This document shows, one piece after another, positions 27,251 to 36,666 of a stretch of DNA of 64,000 nucleotides (the stretch's first letter is position 1; every line of letters starts with the position of its first letter). A program made the position numbers and the translations under genes. The notes under the pieces are model-generated. The model did not search any database. It saw nothing but the letters and a program-made list of their open reading frames with translations, and had not been told where the DNA came from. The DNA is from DASUPK01 sp963797265 (lineage in GTDB: Bacteria > Actinomycetota > Thermoleophilia > Solirubrobacterales > 70-9), in NCBI GenBank assembly GCA_963797265.1, contig CAWCOY010000002.1, positions 809,009 through 873,008 on the forward strand, given 5' to 3'.

Positions 27251-28363
27251 TTAGTGCGGCCCGTGTCGTCTAGCCGCGTCTGCCGCCCGTACCAGCCCGT
27301 TGAGCGCGGAAAAGAACTCTGGTGATTGTCCGATGAACAGCCCGTCGGCAACCAGGGCCTGGGCCGCGCCCATGGCAGCGCCCTTGGTCTGGGTGGGGCG
27401 GATGATGGAGCAGATCGGGAACTTCCGATTGAGGAAGACCGTCGGCTCGGGCATGATCAGGTTGGTCTGCAAGAGCTCACCGTCGGCGTTGAGGTCGGGG
27501 AACGTGAGCCCGCTGGTGGGATCGGTCAGGGGTGGGGCGTTGCCGGCTTTGTCTTGCCAGGTTTGGAAGTGCATCGTCTCCGTGGGGCCGATGCTGAGCA
27601 GGATGCGCAGAGCGTCTGCGTTGGTGACGCGCTGGGCGAGCGCGGCGTAGAGGCTCGTGCCGCCCTGTTCGATGAAGCCGAAGTGGAAGGCGGCGGTGTT
27701 GGCGATCGCCTGCAGGTGGTCGGCCGGAGTGAGATCGTCGTCGCTGCGGGGAATCGCCGGGTGCTGGCCCACGGCCAGATCGGGGATGGCCTGCGGCAGG
27801 GTGTCGCCGAGGTCGGGGTTCTCGGAATCGCTCCGGTAACGCGTCCACCAGCTGGTGTCGACGGTCAGCTGCATCAGGTTGGTCAGCCGACCGATTTGCC
27901 GCGCGCCGGTCGCCTGGCTGCTGGGCAGGGTGCGGAACGGGTCCAGGTTGATCGGGTCTGCGCCGTGCGCCTCCAAGAACGCGTTGATGAAGTTGGCGTG
28001 GCTCTGCTCGTCGTCGGCGTTGTCGTGGATGTACTGGTCCATGTCCTCGTCCAGCACCGCGAGAGCCTGGGTGTAGGCCGGATTCCCGCTTCCGCCCGGA
28101 AGCTCGCTGTCCTGGATCCCGCCGAGCTCGTTGTACTGCTCCCACAGGTCGGCCTCGAGGAGCTCCGCCGCGGCCAGGAACTGAAGGATCGCCACATCAC
28201 CCTTGGTGAGGTGGCCGTGCCCCTTGGTGAGGTGGCCATGCGCGGAGGCCGCCGGCAGATCCGCCAGCAGCCCCGCGCCGACGGCTCCCACTCCTACCGC
28301 GGCTCCCTTGAGCATGAAGGAACGACGGTTTGTCAGGTACCTGGATGGTTCGGCCGTTTCCAT
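27251..28363 (-). CDS. ferritin-like protein with Tat-type signal
   Basis: The product has 370 residues. The N-terminus has NRRSFMLKGAAVGVGAVGAGLL, a twin-Arg motif followed by a hydrophobic stretch, so export by Tat is likely. The mature part is helical with two E-x-x-H motifs, DDEQSHANF at about 115-123 and GPTETMHFQTW near 270, the ligands expected for a di-iron ferritin-like bundle. A duplicated seven-residue unit (HGHLTKG twice) lies just after the signal. Role could be oxidative or iron related; not known. Confidence 0.78.
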   Translation of the reverse strand: METAEPSRYLTNRRSFMLKGAAVGVGAVGAGLLADLPAASAHGHLTKGHGHLTKGDVAILQFLAAAELLEADLWEQYNELGGIQDSELPGGSGNPAYTQALAVLDEDMDQYIHDNADDEQSHANFINAFLEAHGADPINLDPFRTLPSSQATGARQIGRLTNLMQLTVDTSWWTRYRSDSENPDLGDTLPQAIPDLAVGQHPAIPRSDDDLTPADHLQAIANTAAFHFGFIEQGGTSLYAALAQRVTNADALRILLSIGPTETMHFQTWQDKAGNAPPLTDPTSGLTFPDLNADGELLQTNLIMPEPTVFLNRKFPICSIIRPTQTKGAAMGAAQALVADGLFIGQSPEFFSALNGLVRAADAARRHGPH

Positions 28364-28577
28364 GATCTCCTCCTCAGATTCGGCGGGAGCATTTAACGGC
28401 GGAGGCGCAATAGCGCCACCGCTCGTTCATACCAGAGATGTGGATGGTGCTGCGACGACTGACTAGGCCGCCTCCTCCTGAGCTGCTGGGTTCACCAGAA
28501 AGTCTGAGCGGGGCCACTTCGGGCTGTCAATGAACCGAAGGATCGAACTTACGTGAATAGTTCGGTCTACGACTTTC

Positions 28578-29231
28578 TTAGGCCCTTCGGCCCAGCGCGG
28601 TTTGTCTCAGCTTTGCAGCCGCCTCGCCACGGCTATGAACCCCGAGCTTCTCGAGGATCCTGTGGACGTGATTCTTGACGGTGGCGGGCTCGATGGATAG
28701 GTGGGAAGCGATTGCCTTGTTGGACAATCCGTCGGCAACCAGGTCGGCGATCTGCGCTTCGCGCTTCGTCAACGGCCCGTCGAATGAGAGGTCGCCTCCC
28801 GATCTCTCACCTGCCCGTCTCAAGATCGCGTCGGCAACATCCGGGGAACACGGCCTCTCGCCGCGAGCGGCGCGTTCAACGATCTCGACAAGCTGGCGCG
28901 ACGACGCCTCCCACGAGAGAAACCCCGACACTCCGGCACCGGCCCAGCCAAGAAGATCGTCTTCCAGGTCCGGTGCGACAAGTGCAACCACGCGGGCTTC
29001 TCCAGCTGCTGAAGCGATTTCTCGAGCAACCGCGAGGTCCAGGCGCTGGATGGCATCGACGATGACGACGTCAGGATGCGCCCCGGCACGAAGCCGGGAG
29101 GGAGATTCCACGGTCCTCGCCGCGCCAGCGAGCTTGAGAGCATCCTCAGCCGCAATCAGTCGGGAGAGGCCCTCCCGATACAGACGGACATCCGCAGCGA
29201 CGAAGACTCGGACTTTAGGGCGACCGCTCAT
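28578..29231 (-). CDS. LuxR-family two-component response regulator
   Basis: The product has 217 residues from the ATG at 29231 (MSGRPKVRVFVAADV). The N-terminal receiver-like domain keeps the phospho-acceptor position in DVVIVDAIQ, but the usual acidic pair near the start is reduced to one Asp. The C-terminal LuxR HTH is intact: LTKREAQIADLVADGLSNKAIASHLSIEPATVKNHV. No histidine kinase is adjacent. An upstream start is possible, but composition deteriorates there. Confidence 0.82.
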   Translation of the reverse strand: MSGRPKVRVFVAADVRLYREGLSRLIAAEDALKLAGAARTVESPSRLRAGAHPDVVIVDAIQRLDLAVAREIASAAGEARVVALVAPDLEDDLLGWAGAGVSGFLSWEASSRQLVEIVERAARGERPCSPDVADAILRRAGERSGGDLSFDGPLTKREAQIADLVADGLSNKAIASHLSIEPATVKNHVHRILEKLGVHSRGEAAAKLRQTALGRRA

Positions 29232-29781
29232 GTATGTCTCAGGTGCCGCGACTGTTAGGTCGTTTCCATGTTCTACTCCCTTCCTTCGCGGCCAAGTGAT
29301 GATTCTCAAAGCGATGGCTGCGGACAGGGTTTCGCTCGGCCTTCTTGGGAATCTCGCGAGAGAGCTGTCGGCGGAGGGCGGTGAGTTCGGCCCGGATAGC
29401 TGCAGGCGGCTGACCGGTGTCGGGCTGCCTTCCATTGAGCTCCGTGTCGCCCGCGGGTGAGCCTCGTACCAACGCCCGTAGCGGTCGGCGGGCGGTGCCG
29501 CAGTGATCCCGTGGAGAAAGATGGAGAGGCCAACTGTCAGGGAGATCGCCAGCAGGATCGTGCTCTAGTGCGGCAGTTGCGATTCCTCGAACCGCGCGGG
29601 AAGAAATCAGGCTCCGCGGGCGTCCCCATCTATGAACGACCCTTCCGACTGAAAGGAGAAAGCCAATGACGGTAAGCAGGGGGCTATCCCTTTCACGCAA
29701 AAGCGGCGCTTTTGACCCGTCCGCTGCGGGCAATGGGACGACATCGGGACGACGGATTTAGGCGTCCTAAGGTGCAAGAAC
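29232..29781. other. intergenic, no supported gene
   Basis: About 550 bases between the response regulator and the tRNA terminator. A 164-codon minus frame crosses it, but its composition (Arg/Pro/Ser mixture) and lack of a ribosome site do not support it. The end at 29700-29760 reads FDPSAAGNGTTSGRRI on the plus strand, a tail that could be left from a larger gene beside the tRNA. Confidence 0.4.
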
Positions 29782-29811
29782 GAGAAAGGGCCGCGTTTGC
29801 GGCCCTTTCTC
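29782..29811 (-). terminator. perfect 13-bp terminator hairpin of the tRNA-fMet gene
   Basis: Arms 29782-29794 and 29799-29811 are exact reverse complements around a 4-base loop. It sits 3 bases downstream of the tRNA 3' end on the minus strand, followed by a T-containing stretch (GTTCTTG). Confidence 0.75.
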
Positions 29812-29814
29812 TAG

Positions 29815-29888
<74 letters not shown>

Positions 29889-30009
29889 TCGGTCTCAGGA
29901 TTTTAGCTCGCCCTCGAATGAATCTGCAAGCGAGATAAGCGTGCGCACGTCGGCTAACAGGGCTAGGATGCCTCGCCGTGATCGGGGATCGGAGGGATTG
30001 GATGCCGCT

Positions 30010-30930
30010 GTGCGGGTCGCCGTAGTCGACATCGGCACCAACTCCACCAGGTTGCTGATCGGGGACGTCGAGGGAACCGGAGTCACCGAGGTCGAGCGAT
30101 GCACCACGGTCACCAACATGGGCCGCGGCGTCGACCACAGCGGGATGATCTGCACCGACGCGGTGGACGACGTCTGCGCCGTGATCGCCGACTACAAGGC
30201 GCGCTACGAGGAGATGGGCGCGGAGCGGGTGATGGCGATCGCGACCAGCGCCGTCCGCGACGCCGTCAACGGCGATGCGTTCATCGCCGAGCTCCGCGAG
30301 CGCTTCGCGCTGGATGCACGCCTGCTCACCGGCGAGGAGGAGGCCAACCTCACCTACGTCGGCGCGACCGCCCATCGGCCGGCCGAGGGCGCGACTCTCG
30401 TCTTCGACATCGGCGGCGGCTCCACCGAGTTGATCGTCGGCTCCGGCACCCAGGTCGGCTTCCACACTTCGCTGCAGGCCGGCACGATCCGGCAGTCCGA
30501 GCGCCACCTGACGACTGATCCGCCTGACCCGCACGAGCTCGAGGACCTCGCGGCGGACATCCGCAATCAGATCGACCGCGCGATCGCCGCCGAGCCGTCG
30601 GCAAGGGCGGGGCGCGCGATCGCCGTCGCCGGGACCCCCACGTCTCTCGCCGCGATCGACCAGGAGCTCGAGCCGTACGACCCCGGCCGGGTGCACGGCC
30701 ACCGGCTCGGCATGCAGCGGATCCAGCGGATGCTGAGCCGGCTCTCCTCACTGCCGCTCGCGGAGCGTCTGCGGGTGCCCGGCCTGCATCCGGGACGCGC
30801 TCCGACGATCGTTGCCGGCACCGTGATCCTCGTCCAGGTCATGCGGGCCTTCAAGATCAAGGAGATCGAGGTCTCGGAGCTCGACATCCTGCACGGCGCG
30901 GCGCTCTCCGCCGCAATGGCCCCCGTTTGA
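30010..30930 (+). CDS. Ppx/GppA phosphatase family
   Basis: The product has about 306 residues from the GTG at 30010, right before VAVVDIGTNSTRLLIG, the actin-like ATPase phosphate-1 motif. FDIGGGSTELI (phosphate-2) and the C-terminal ELDILHGAAL follow. The enzyme removes terminal phosphate from polyphosphate or pppGpp. The start is uncertain: a GGAGGG at 29992 is 13 bases upstream of this GTG and directly beside an in-frame TTG, and an ATG at 29968 is also in frame. At about 300 residues it is the short form lacking the C-terminal HD-like domain. Confidence 0.88.
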   Translation: MRVAVVDIGTNSTRLLIGDVEGTGVTEVERCTTVTNMGRGVDHSGMICTDAVDDVCAVIADYKARYEEMGAERVMAIATSAVRDAVNGDAFIAELRERFALDARLLTGEEEANLTYVGATAHRPAEGATLVFDIGGGSTELIVGSGTQVGFHTSLQAGTIRQSERHLTTDPPDPHELEDLAADIRNQIDRAIAAEPSARAGRAIAVAGTPTSLAAIDQELEPYDPGRVHGHRLGMQRIQRMLSRLSSLPLAERLRVPGLHPGRAPTIVAGTVILVQVMRAFKIKEIEVSELDILHGAALSAAMAPV

Positions 30931-31229
30931 CCCTCGATTTGGACGTCGAGTAGCACGGCGTCCAATCACCCCAGTTTTCGGTATTGCCTAAAAACGAGGG
31001 GGCATCGATACTGCGCAGGTCGGGAGAATTGGTGCTGGGCAGGACGCTCATCACCACCTCTCGGCTCATAGGGACCGGGCGTTTTGCCGCAAGGCGCCTC
31101 CCGTCGCCTGGTTCCACTACATACCCCCCAAGTAAGGCCCCTGAGACGTACCCCTGCCCGTCCTGACGGGGCCTGTTTGAGAGACCGGCCGCCAAGGAAG
31201 GCGGTCGGTCTTCGTCTAGGGTCCTTTTA
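30931..31229. other. intergenic with a terminator-like hairpin
   Basis: No gene is supported. A 12-bp hairpin at 31182-31211 (one G-T pair) lies 18 bases before the hydrolase start. The upstream portion shows no recognised element. Confidence 0.5.
31182..31211 (+). terminator. 12-bp hairpin ahead of the alpha/beta hydrolase
   Basis: Arms 31182-31193 and 31200-31211 pair with one G-T wobble around AAGGAA, followed by TCGTCT. It could end transcription from the Ppx gene, or act as a leader hairpin for the next gene because the GTG start follows closely. Confidence 0.5.
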
Positions 31230-32219
31230 GTGAGCACTCCACCGTCAGCTCTCCTCTTCGACGAATGGGAGATCGAGCTGCACGGCCACCGGGTGATCTA
31301 CCGGATCGCCGGCGACGGACCGCCGGTCGTCTTGATCCACGGCATGGTCAACTCCTCCAAGCACTGGGAGCACGTGGCGCTCCGGCTCGCCGACCGCTAC
31401 ACGGTCGTCGCTCCCGACCTCCTCGGGCACGGCGACTCCGCCGCGGTCCGCGGCGACTACTCCCTCGGCGCCCACGCCTGCAGCATCCGGGACCTGCTGA
31501 CCACCATCGGGATCGACCGCGCCACCGTTGTCGGCCACTCCCTCGGCGGCGGGATCGCGATGCAGTTCTTCTACCAGTTCCCCCAACGGGTCGAGCGCCT
31601 CGCGCTGATCTCCAGTGGCGGCCTCGGCCACGAGGTGAGCCCCATGCTCCGGGGCGCCGCCCTGCCGGGCGCGGCGGCCGGGATCTGGCTGGTCGCCAAC
31701 CGGCGCGTGCGGTCCGCTCTCGACCGCGCCGGCGAAAGACTGCGGGTGCGCGGCAGCCGCAGGGGCGTCTACATGCAGGCCGTAGCGCGCGCAATGCGGC
31801 CTCTCCAGGATGGCGAGGCACGGCACGCGTTCCTGCAGACGCTGCGCTCGGTGATCGACGTGCGCGGCCAGCACGTGAGCGCGAGGGACCGCCTCTACCT
31901 GCTCGGGGAGCTGCCCACCCTGATCGTCTGGGGAGAGCGGGACAACACGATCCCGATGGCCCACGGCCTCGCGGCCCACGAGCTGATTCCGAACAGCCGC
32001 TTCGTCACGCTGCCCAAGGCGGCCCACTTCCCCAACCTCGAGGATCCGGATGGTCTTGCCGACGCAGTGCTCGACTGGCTCGATAACACCGAGCCGGGCC
32101 TGATCGAAGACGCGGAGTGGGGGCAGATCGTCGGCGCGCGGTCGCCGCGTCGCCAGCGGCCGGGTCCGGGTCCGGAGAGCTCTACGCCGTCGCCAGCGCG
32201 ACCGAGTGGTTCGCCCTAA
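31230..32219 (+). CDS. alpha/beta hydrolase
   Basis: The product has 329 residues with a GTG start. The oxyanion region is VVLIHGMVNSSKHW, the nucleophile elbow GHSLGGG has Ser at about residue 106, Asp lies in IVWGERDNTIP, and His is in KAAHFPNLEDP. The last 30 residues (RSPRRQRPGPGPE) are disordered and overlap the convergent FAD oxidase gene by 38 bases. No signal peptide. Substrate unknown; such proteins hydrolyse esters or C-C bonds. Confidence 0.85.
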   Translation: MSTPPSALLFDEWEIELHGHRVIYRIAGDGPPVVLIHGMVNSSKHWEHVALRLADRYTVVAPDLLGHGDSAAVRGDYSLGAHACSIRDLLTTIGIDRATVVGHSLGGGIAMQFFYQFPQRVERLALISSGGLGHEVSPMLRGAALPGAAAGIWLVANRRVRSALDRAGERLRVRGSRRGVYMQAVARAMRPLQDGEARHAFLQTLRSVIDVRGQHVSARDRLYLLGELPTLIVWGERDNTIPMAHGLAAHELIPNSRFVTLPKAAHFPNLEDPDGLADAVLDWLDNTEPGLIEDAEWGQIVGARSPRRQRPGPGPESSTPSPARPSGSP

Positions 32220-33564
32220 TGAGGTCGTCGGGGTCCCAGCTGCGCTTCACCCGTGCGAGACGGCGGCAGGTCGCCTCAGGCAGGATCGCGTCGACCTCGC
32301 AGGCGCGCTCGGCGTAGTTGTAGAAGCCGCCCTCGGCGGCCCAGGGCTCCATCGCATCGCTCATGCGGTCGAGTTGGCCCGCGATCGGGTCCTTAAGCGC
32401 AGGGTCCATCAGCATGCCGATGCCGAGCATCACGAACTCGCCGTCGAGCTTGTTGAGCGCGCCACCGTCCTCGTCGGGCCGCGCCAGTGCTCCGCCGAGG
32501 TGTCGGAGCTCAGCGAGGAGCAGCTGTGAGTCGGACTCAGGCCCGGCGGCCTCGTAGAACGCGTCAATCGCTTCGTCGGGGAGCTCGTTGATCACGCGGT
32601 GGTGGCCGAGGCCCGGGACCGGCGGCTCGGGGTCCATCGCGATCCGGGTCAGACCGGTGGCCGGGATCTGGGCGAGCGTGGACATCGCGGGCTCGCCGAT
32701 CTGGAGCAGAGGAGCGACGCGCTCCTTCCCCTCCTCCTCTCTGCCGATCGAGACCACGCTGACCGCAAACCACTTCTTGCCGCGAATCTCCTCCGGGATA
32801 TCCGGAATCGGCGGCAGGTCGAGCACCCGCACCATGCTCCCCACCTCCTCCGGCACCTGAGCGCACCAGTCGCGGTACGCCCGGAGGCCGTCCGCCGTGA
32901 GCTCGGGCGGGAAGAGGATCCCGCCGGCATAGGCCTCGGCGACCGGCAGCAGCTCGACGTGGAGCGCGGTGACGATCGCGTACCCTCCACCCCCGCCACG
33001 CAGGGCCCAGAAGAGGTCGGGTTCGCTTGTCCCATCGACGGTGCGCGGCTCGCCATCCGCTGTCACCAACTCGATCGCTGCGACGCGGTTGCACGCCCAA
33101 CCGTACTTACGGCCGAGCCAGCTCAGCCCTCCGCCGAGCGTGTAGCCGGTGATCCCCACGTTCGGCGAGGTGCCGGACATCGAGCACTTTCCCTTCTTGA
33201 TCGCCGCCTCGGCGACGTGCTCCGCGTAGGCGCCGGCCTCGACCCGTGCGCGCTCGCCCTCGATGACGACACCCTGCATGCGCTCGGTCTTGATCAGGAT
33301 CGTCCCGTCGAGCGATCCGAAAGCCAAGGCGCCGTGGCCCGTCCCCTGTCCCGTGACTCTGAGATCGTGATCCCGGGCGAAGCCGATCACCTTCGAGACG
33401 TCATCGGCGCTCTCCACCAGGGCGACGGCCTCCGGATGCTGGTCGGCAGCCAGGTTCCAGGCCTGGCGAGCCTCGTCCCAGTCGGAGTCGCTCGAGGTCG
33501 CGATCCGTCCGCGGATGGAGAGCTCGGAAAAGTCCGCCACGGCGGCGGACTCTAATCCCCACAT
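32182..33564 (-). CDS. FAD-binding (PCMH/BBE-type) oxidoreductase
   Basis: The product has 460 residues from the ATG at 33564 (MWGLESAAV). The PCMH FAD domain holds LRVTGQGTGHGAL, which contains the histidine used for covalent flavin linkage in this family, and TLGGGLSWLGRKYG. The C-terminal berberine-bridge segment ends YNYAERACEVDAILPEATCRRLARVKRSWDPDDLI. Relatives oxidise sugars, alkaloids or other alcohols. The frame is open to 33948, but the upstream part is not protein-like. Confidence 0.87.
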   Translation of the reverse strand: MWGLESAAVADFSELSIRGRIATSSDSDWDEARQAWNLAADQHPEAVALVESADDVSKVIGFARDHDLRVTGQGTGHGALAFGSLDGTILIKTERMQGVVIEGERARVEAGAYAEHVAEAAIKKGKCSMSGTSPNVGITGYTLGGGLSWLGRKYGWACNRVAAIELVTADGEPRTVDGTSEPDLFWALRGGGGGYAIVTALHVELLPVAEAYAGGILFPPELTADGLRAYRDWCAQVPEEVGSMVRVLDLPPIPDIPEEIRGKKWFAVSVVSIGREEEGKERVAPLLQIGEPAMSTLAQIPATGLTRIAMDPEPPVPGLGHHRVINELPDEAIDAFYEAAGPESDSQLLLAELRHLGGALARPDEDGGALNKLDGEFVMLGIGMLMDPALKDPIAGQLDRMSDAMEPWAAEGGFYNYAERACEVDAILPEATCRRLARVKRSWDPDDLIRANHSVALATA

Positions 33565-33602
33565 TGCGATTCCCGCAACCGTATTTTTCCCTGGCGAAAG
33601 CC

Positions 33603-33716
33603 ATGGCTCGCCGCTGCCCGAGCATGGCGAGGGCCGAGGCAAGGCGAGCGGCAACTGCCCACTTCTGCGGCGAGCACACCTACGAGAGCTACCAGCGCTA
33701 CATGGAGGGGCGGTGA
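33603..33716 (+). CDS. possible small protein or gene remnant
   Basis: The 37-codon frame reads MARRCPSMARA and ends HFCGEHTYESYQRYMEGR. The tail resembles short conserved Cys/His endings, but there is no clear ribosome site. It may be the tail of a broken gene. Confidence 0.25.
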   Translation: MARRCPSMARAEARRAATAHFCGEHTYESYQRYMEGR

Positions 33717-33764
33717 AGAGCGGGGAGCGGGCGGCGATGGAGGTGCTAACCGGGCCCTGTCCGG

Positions 33765-34836
33765 CTACTGGCAGCCGAGCCTCTTCAGCCGCTTCTTGGT
33801 GTCCTTCAGGTTGGCCTGGATCATCGAGCGCTTCGCCGATCTGCCCACCCTCGCCAGGCGGTTCTTTTGGCGCTTGCGCTTCTTGCGGAGCTTCTTGCCT
33901 TGGGGTCCTCACCGGCGGTCGGAGTGGCACCGGCGGTCGGAGTGGCACCGGTCTGCGAGGGCGAGCTCAGCACCGCGGGCCATTCTGCGCCCACGCCCGC
34001 GAATAGAGTCGCGGCGGAGCCTGAGCCGTCCAGGTTCCCGACCCGGAGCGCGTCTCCATTCCCCCAGTAGATCTTGTTGGCGGCGTGGTCGATAGCCACC
34101 CCTCGCGGGCCGCCCTCGCCCCCGAACAGGGTCGCCGGGGAACCGGAGCCGTCCAGGTTTCCGACCCGGATCTCACCGTCGCTGTTCGCCCAGTAGATCT
34201 TGCCCCCGGCGGGGTCGACCGCGACCCCCCGCGGATTGCTCCCGGCCGCCCCGAACAGGGTCGTGGCGGATCCTGAGCGGTCCAGGTTTCCGGTCCGGAT
34301 CAGTCCGTGGGCGAAATCCGTCCAGTAGATCCTGTTTGCGGCGGGGTCGATCGCGACCCCCAGTGGCTGGCCCTCGATGCCGCCGCCCAGGTCCGGCTCG
34401 GTGAAGAGGTTCGTGGGCACCCCTGAGCCGTCCAGATTTCCGACCCGGACAGCGTTGATCGTGTCCCCCCAGTAGATCTTGTTCGCGGCGGGGTCGATCG
34501 CGACTCCGGACGGGTTCGCCTGGCCTCCGAACACGTTCGCGGCAGAGCCTGAGCCATCCAGGTTTCCCACCCGGATCGCGTCGAAGTTCCCCCAGTAGAT
34601 CTTGGCCGTGGCGGGGTCGATCGCGACACCTTGCGGGCCGCTCTCCGCCGCAAAGAGGGTCGTGGCCGAACCGGAGCCGTCCAGGTTTCCGACCTGGATC
34701 TCCTGGCCTTGCGTGCTCCAGTAGATCTTGTCGGCGGCCCCGGCCGAGGACGCTGCCCAGGCTGCGAGCGCAAGCAGCAGCAGGCAAGCCCCGCCGCGAC
34801 CCGGGCGCGATACGCGCGGACTCCCTCTCTCCCCAT
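33765..34836 (-). pseudogene. secreted YWTD-type six-bladed beta-propeller protein, interrupted by two frameshifts
   Basis: An ATG at 34836 (MGREGVRAYRARVAAGLA) begins a signal peptide, but the reading frame then shifts by one base within a CTG-repeat near 34770 to LLLLALAAWAASSAGAADKIYWS. The long middle frame contains six repeats of about 42 residues, each with IYW(S/G/T/A) and VGNLDGSGS, matching the YWTD repeat of LDL-receptor propellers; six blades close a propeller. A second one-base shift near 33900 restores a Lys/Arg-rich tail ending KRLKRLGCQ. Corrected length is about 357 residues. The shifts may be sequencing errors or real damage. Confidence 0.7.
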
Positions 34837-34924
34837 GGACGCGATGGGCGCAACCTATGCCAGATGGCGCCGTGTCACAACGTACTTATTCAGTGGTCGG
34901 CGGCCCTTGCAGGCGCCGTGCCTG

Positions 34925-36163
34925 CTAGGCCGGGTGGGGAGCCGCGTCGATCGGGATTCGGGCGACGCGGTCGAAGGCGACCCGGGCGAGCAAGCCGCCC
35001 ACGATCGCGGCCACGCCGGCCATCACCAGCGCGGCACGCGGGTCGACCGCCTGCGAGAGCCAGCCCGAGAGCGGCCCGCCGATCGGGGTCGAGCCGAGGA
35101 AGACGATCGAGTAGAGGGCCATCACCCGGCCGCGCATGCTCGGCTCCGAGGCGAGCTGCAGCGAGGAGTTGACGCTCGCCGCGAGCGTCACCGTCGCCGC
35201 CCCGAGCGGCGCGAGGGCCACCACCTCGAGGGCGAGCGTCGGCGCGCCGGCTGCCAGCAGCGAGAGGATGCCGAAGACGATCGCGGCTCCGACCAGCAGC
35301 ATCGGTGTGACCGAGGCGCGGGCGCCGTTGATCAGCGCGCCGATGATCGCGCCCACCCCCATCGATGCGACGAGGGCGGCATAGGTCGAGGGTCCGCCGT
35401 GGAAGGTGAAGTCGGCGAGCAGCGGCAGGACGGCCTGGAAGTTGTAGCCGAGGGTGCCCACGATCGCCATCAGCCCGAGCGGGATCCAGAGCTCCGGCGT
35501 GCCGCGGACGTAGCGCACGCCGGCGCGCACGGCGCCCGGCTCACGCGTCGCCATCTCGGCGGGGCGCAGGCGCTCGGTGTCCAGGCCGGCGAGCACCCAG
35601 ATCATGAAGGCGAAGCTGGCGGCGTTGAGCGCGAAGCAGGGCTCGACGCCCATCGTCGCGATCAGCACGCCCGCGAAGGCCGGGCCGATCACCCGCGCGC
35701 CGTGGACGAGGACGCTGTTCAGGCTGACCGCGTTGACGATCCGATCTCCGCCGACCATCTCCATGACGAAGGCCTGCCGCGTCGGGTAATCGACCGAATT
35801 GACGCAGCCGCGCATGAAGACCAGGCAGAAGACCATCCAGGGAACCAGCACCCCCTCGAGTGCGAGCGTGAGCATCAAGAGCGGCGCGATCATGTGGAGC
35901 CCCTGCGTCAGCAGGAGTAGACGGCGCTTCGAGACCCGGTCGGCGATCAGGCCGCCCCAGGCGCCGAAGACGAGCATCGGCAGGAACTGGAGCGCCGTGG
36001 TCGCGCCGACCGCCACTCCGCTGTGGGTGAGGGATAGGACCACCCACATCTCCGCGATCATCTGCATCCAGTTGCCGGACAGCGAGACCAGCTGCCCAGT
36101 GAAGTAGCGCCGGAAGTTCGGGATCTGGAGGCTCGCGAACGAGCGGCCGAGCGCCTCGGTCAT
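34925..36163 (-). CDS. MFS transporter (EntS/MFS_3-like exporter)
   Basis: The product has 412 residues with twelve predicted membrane helices. Motif-A-like GGLIADRVSKRRLL lies after helix 2, and a second copy-like region SMRGRVMALYSIVFLGSTPIGG in the C-terminal half. This resembles the enterobactin-exporter branch (MFS_3). Its start overlaps the stop of the MarR gene (ATGA), so the regulator and pump are one operon. It may export a siderophore, drug or fatty compound; the iron permease next door makes the first worth testing. Confidence 0.87.
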   Translation of the reverse strand: MTEALGRSFASLQIPNFRRYFTGQLVSLSGNWMQMIAEMWVVLSLTHSGVAVGATTALQFLPMLVFGAWGGLIADRVSKRRLLLLTQGLHMIAPLLMLTLALEGVLVPWMVFCLVFMRGCVNSVDYPTRQAFVMEMVGGDRIVNAVSLNSVLVHGARVIGPAFAGVLIATMGVEPCFALNAASFAFMIWVLAGLDTERLRPAEMATREPGAVRAGVRYVRGTPELWIPLGLMAIVGTLGYNFQAVLPLLADFTFHGGPSTYAALVASMGVGAIIGALINGARASVTPMLLVGAAIVFGILSLLAAGAPTLALEVVALAPLGAATVTLAASVNSSLQLASEPSMRGRVMALYSIVFLGSTPIGGPLSGWLSQAVDPRAALVMAGVAAIVGGLLARVAFDRVARIPIDAAPHPA

Positions 36164-36609
36164 TCGAGCATCCCCTCCAGAAGCTCGGCGGCGCGCTCGA
36201 GTGTGCGCCGGTCCTCCGCGCTGAGCTTGTCCAGGCGGCTCGCCAGGTAGGCGGTCTTTCGAGCTCGCAATCGCTTCAGGTGCGTGCGACCCGCACCGGT
36301 GATGCTGAGGATCGAGCCGCGGCCGTCCTGCGGATCCCTGACCCGCTCGACCAGGCCGCCGTCCTCCAGGTGGCGCAGGATCCGGGTCGCGGTCGGGCGC
36401 TTGATGCGCTCGACGTCGGCGAGCTCACTGGGCGAGAGCGGGCCATGCCGCTCGATCGTCGCCAGTGCGGCCACCTGCGAGGGACCAAGGTCGGTGCCCG
36501 CCTCCTGGCGCAGGCGGCGGGCCATGCGGGTTATCCCGAGGCGGAGGCGGGGGGCGAGCTCCTCGCGGATCTCCCTTGTACTTCTCGGGGGTCTGGAAGT
36601 AGTTCGCAT
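36160..36609 (-). CDS. MarR-family transcriptional regulator
   Basis: The product has 149 residues. The winged helix is clear: LGPSQVAALATIERHGPLSPSELADVERIKRPTATRILRHLEDGGLVERVRDPQDGRG, including the DxRxxx wing. The last part is the dimer helix. An inverted repeat TTGCTAA-N5-TTAGCAA covers its start codon, a natural operator for self-repression. It is co-translated with the MFS pump and divergent from the FTR1 gene. Confidence 0.88.
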   Translation of the reverse strand: MRTTSRPPRSTREIREELAPRLRLGITRMARRLRQEAGTDLGPSQVAALATIERHGPLSPSELADVERIKRPTATRILRHLEDGGLVERVRDPQDGRGSILSITGAGRTHLKRLRARKTAYLASRLDKLSAEDRRTLERAAELLEGMLE

Positions 36610-36627
36610 TGCTAATTAGTTTAGCAA
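36609..36627. promoter_or_regulatory. inverted repeat, probable MarR operator
   Basis: TTGCTAA (36609-36615) and TTAGCAA (36621-36627) form a perfect 7-bp inverted repeat with a 5-base spacer. It covers the MarR start codon, the size and position expected for a MarR dimer site, and is shared by the divergent genes. Confidence 0.6.
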
Positions 36628-36650
36628 CCGCCTTTGGGCCACCCTCTCGG

Positions 36651-36666
36651 GTTAGGGCGCCCTAAC
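36651..36666. promoter_or_regulatory. 16-bp perfect palindrome upstream of FTR1
   Basis: GTTAGGGCGCCCTAAC reads the same on both strands and lies 24 bases before the FTR1 start. Its TTAG/CTAA ends resemble DtxR/IdeR iron-box halves, which would suit an iron permease, but the central bases differ from the consensus. It could also be a second MarR site. Confidence 0.5.

Noticed and set aside
17939..29814. an integrase gene inside the putative island
   Set aside because: No tyrosine or serine recombinase motif was seen in any frame read.
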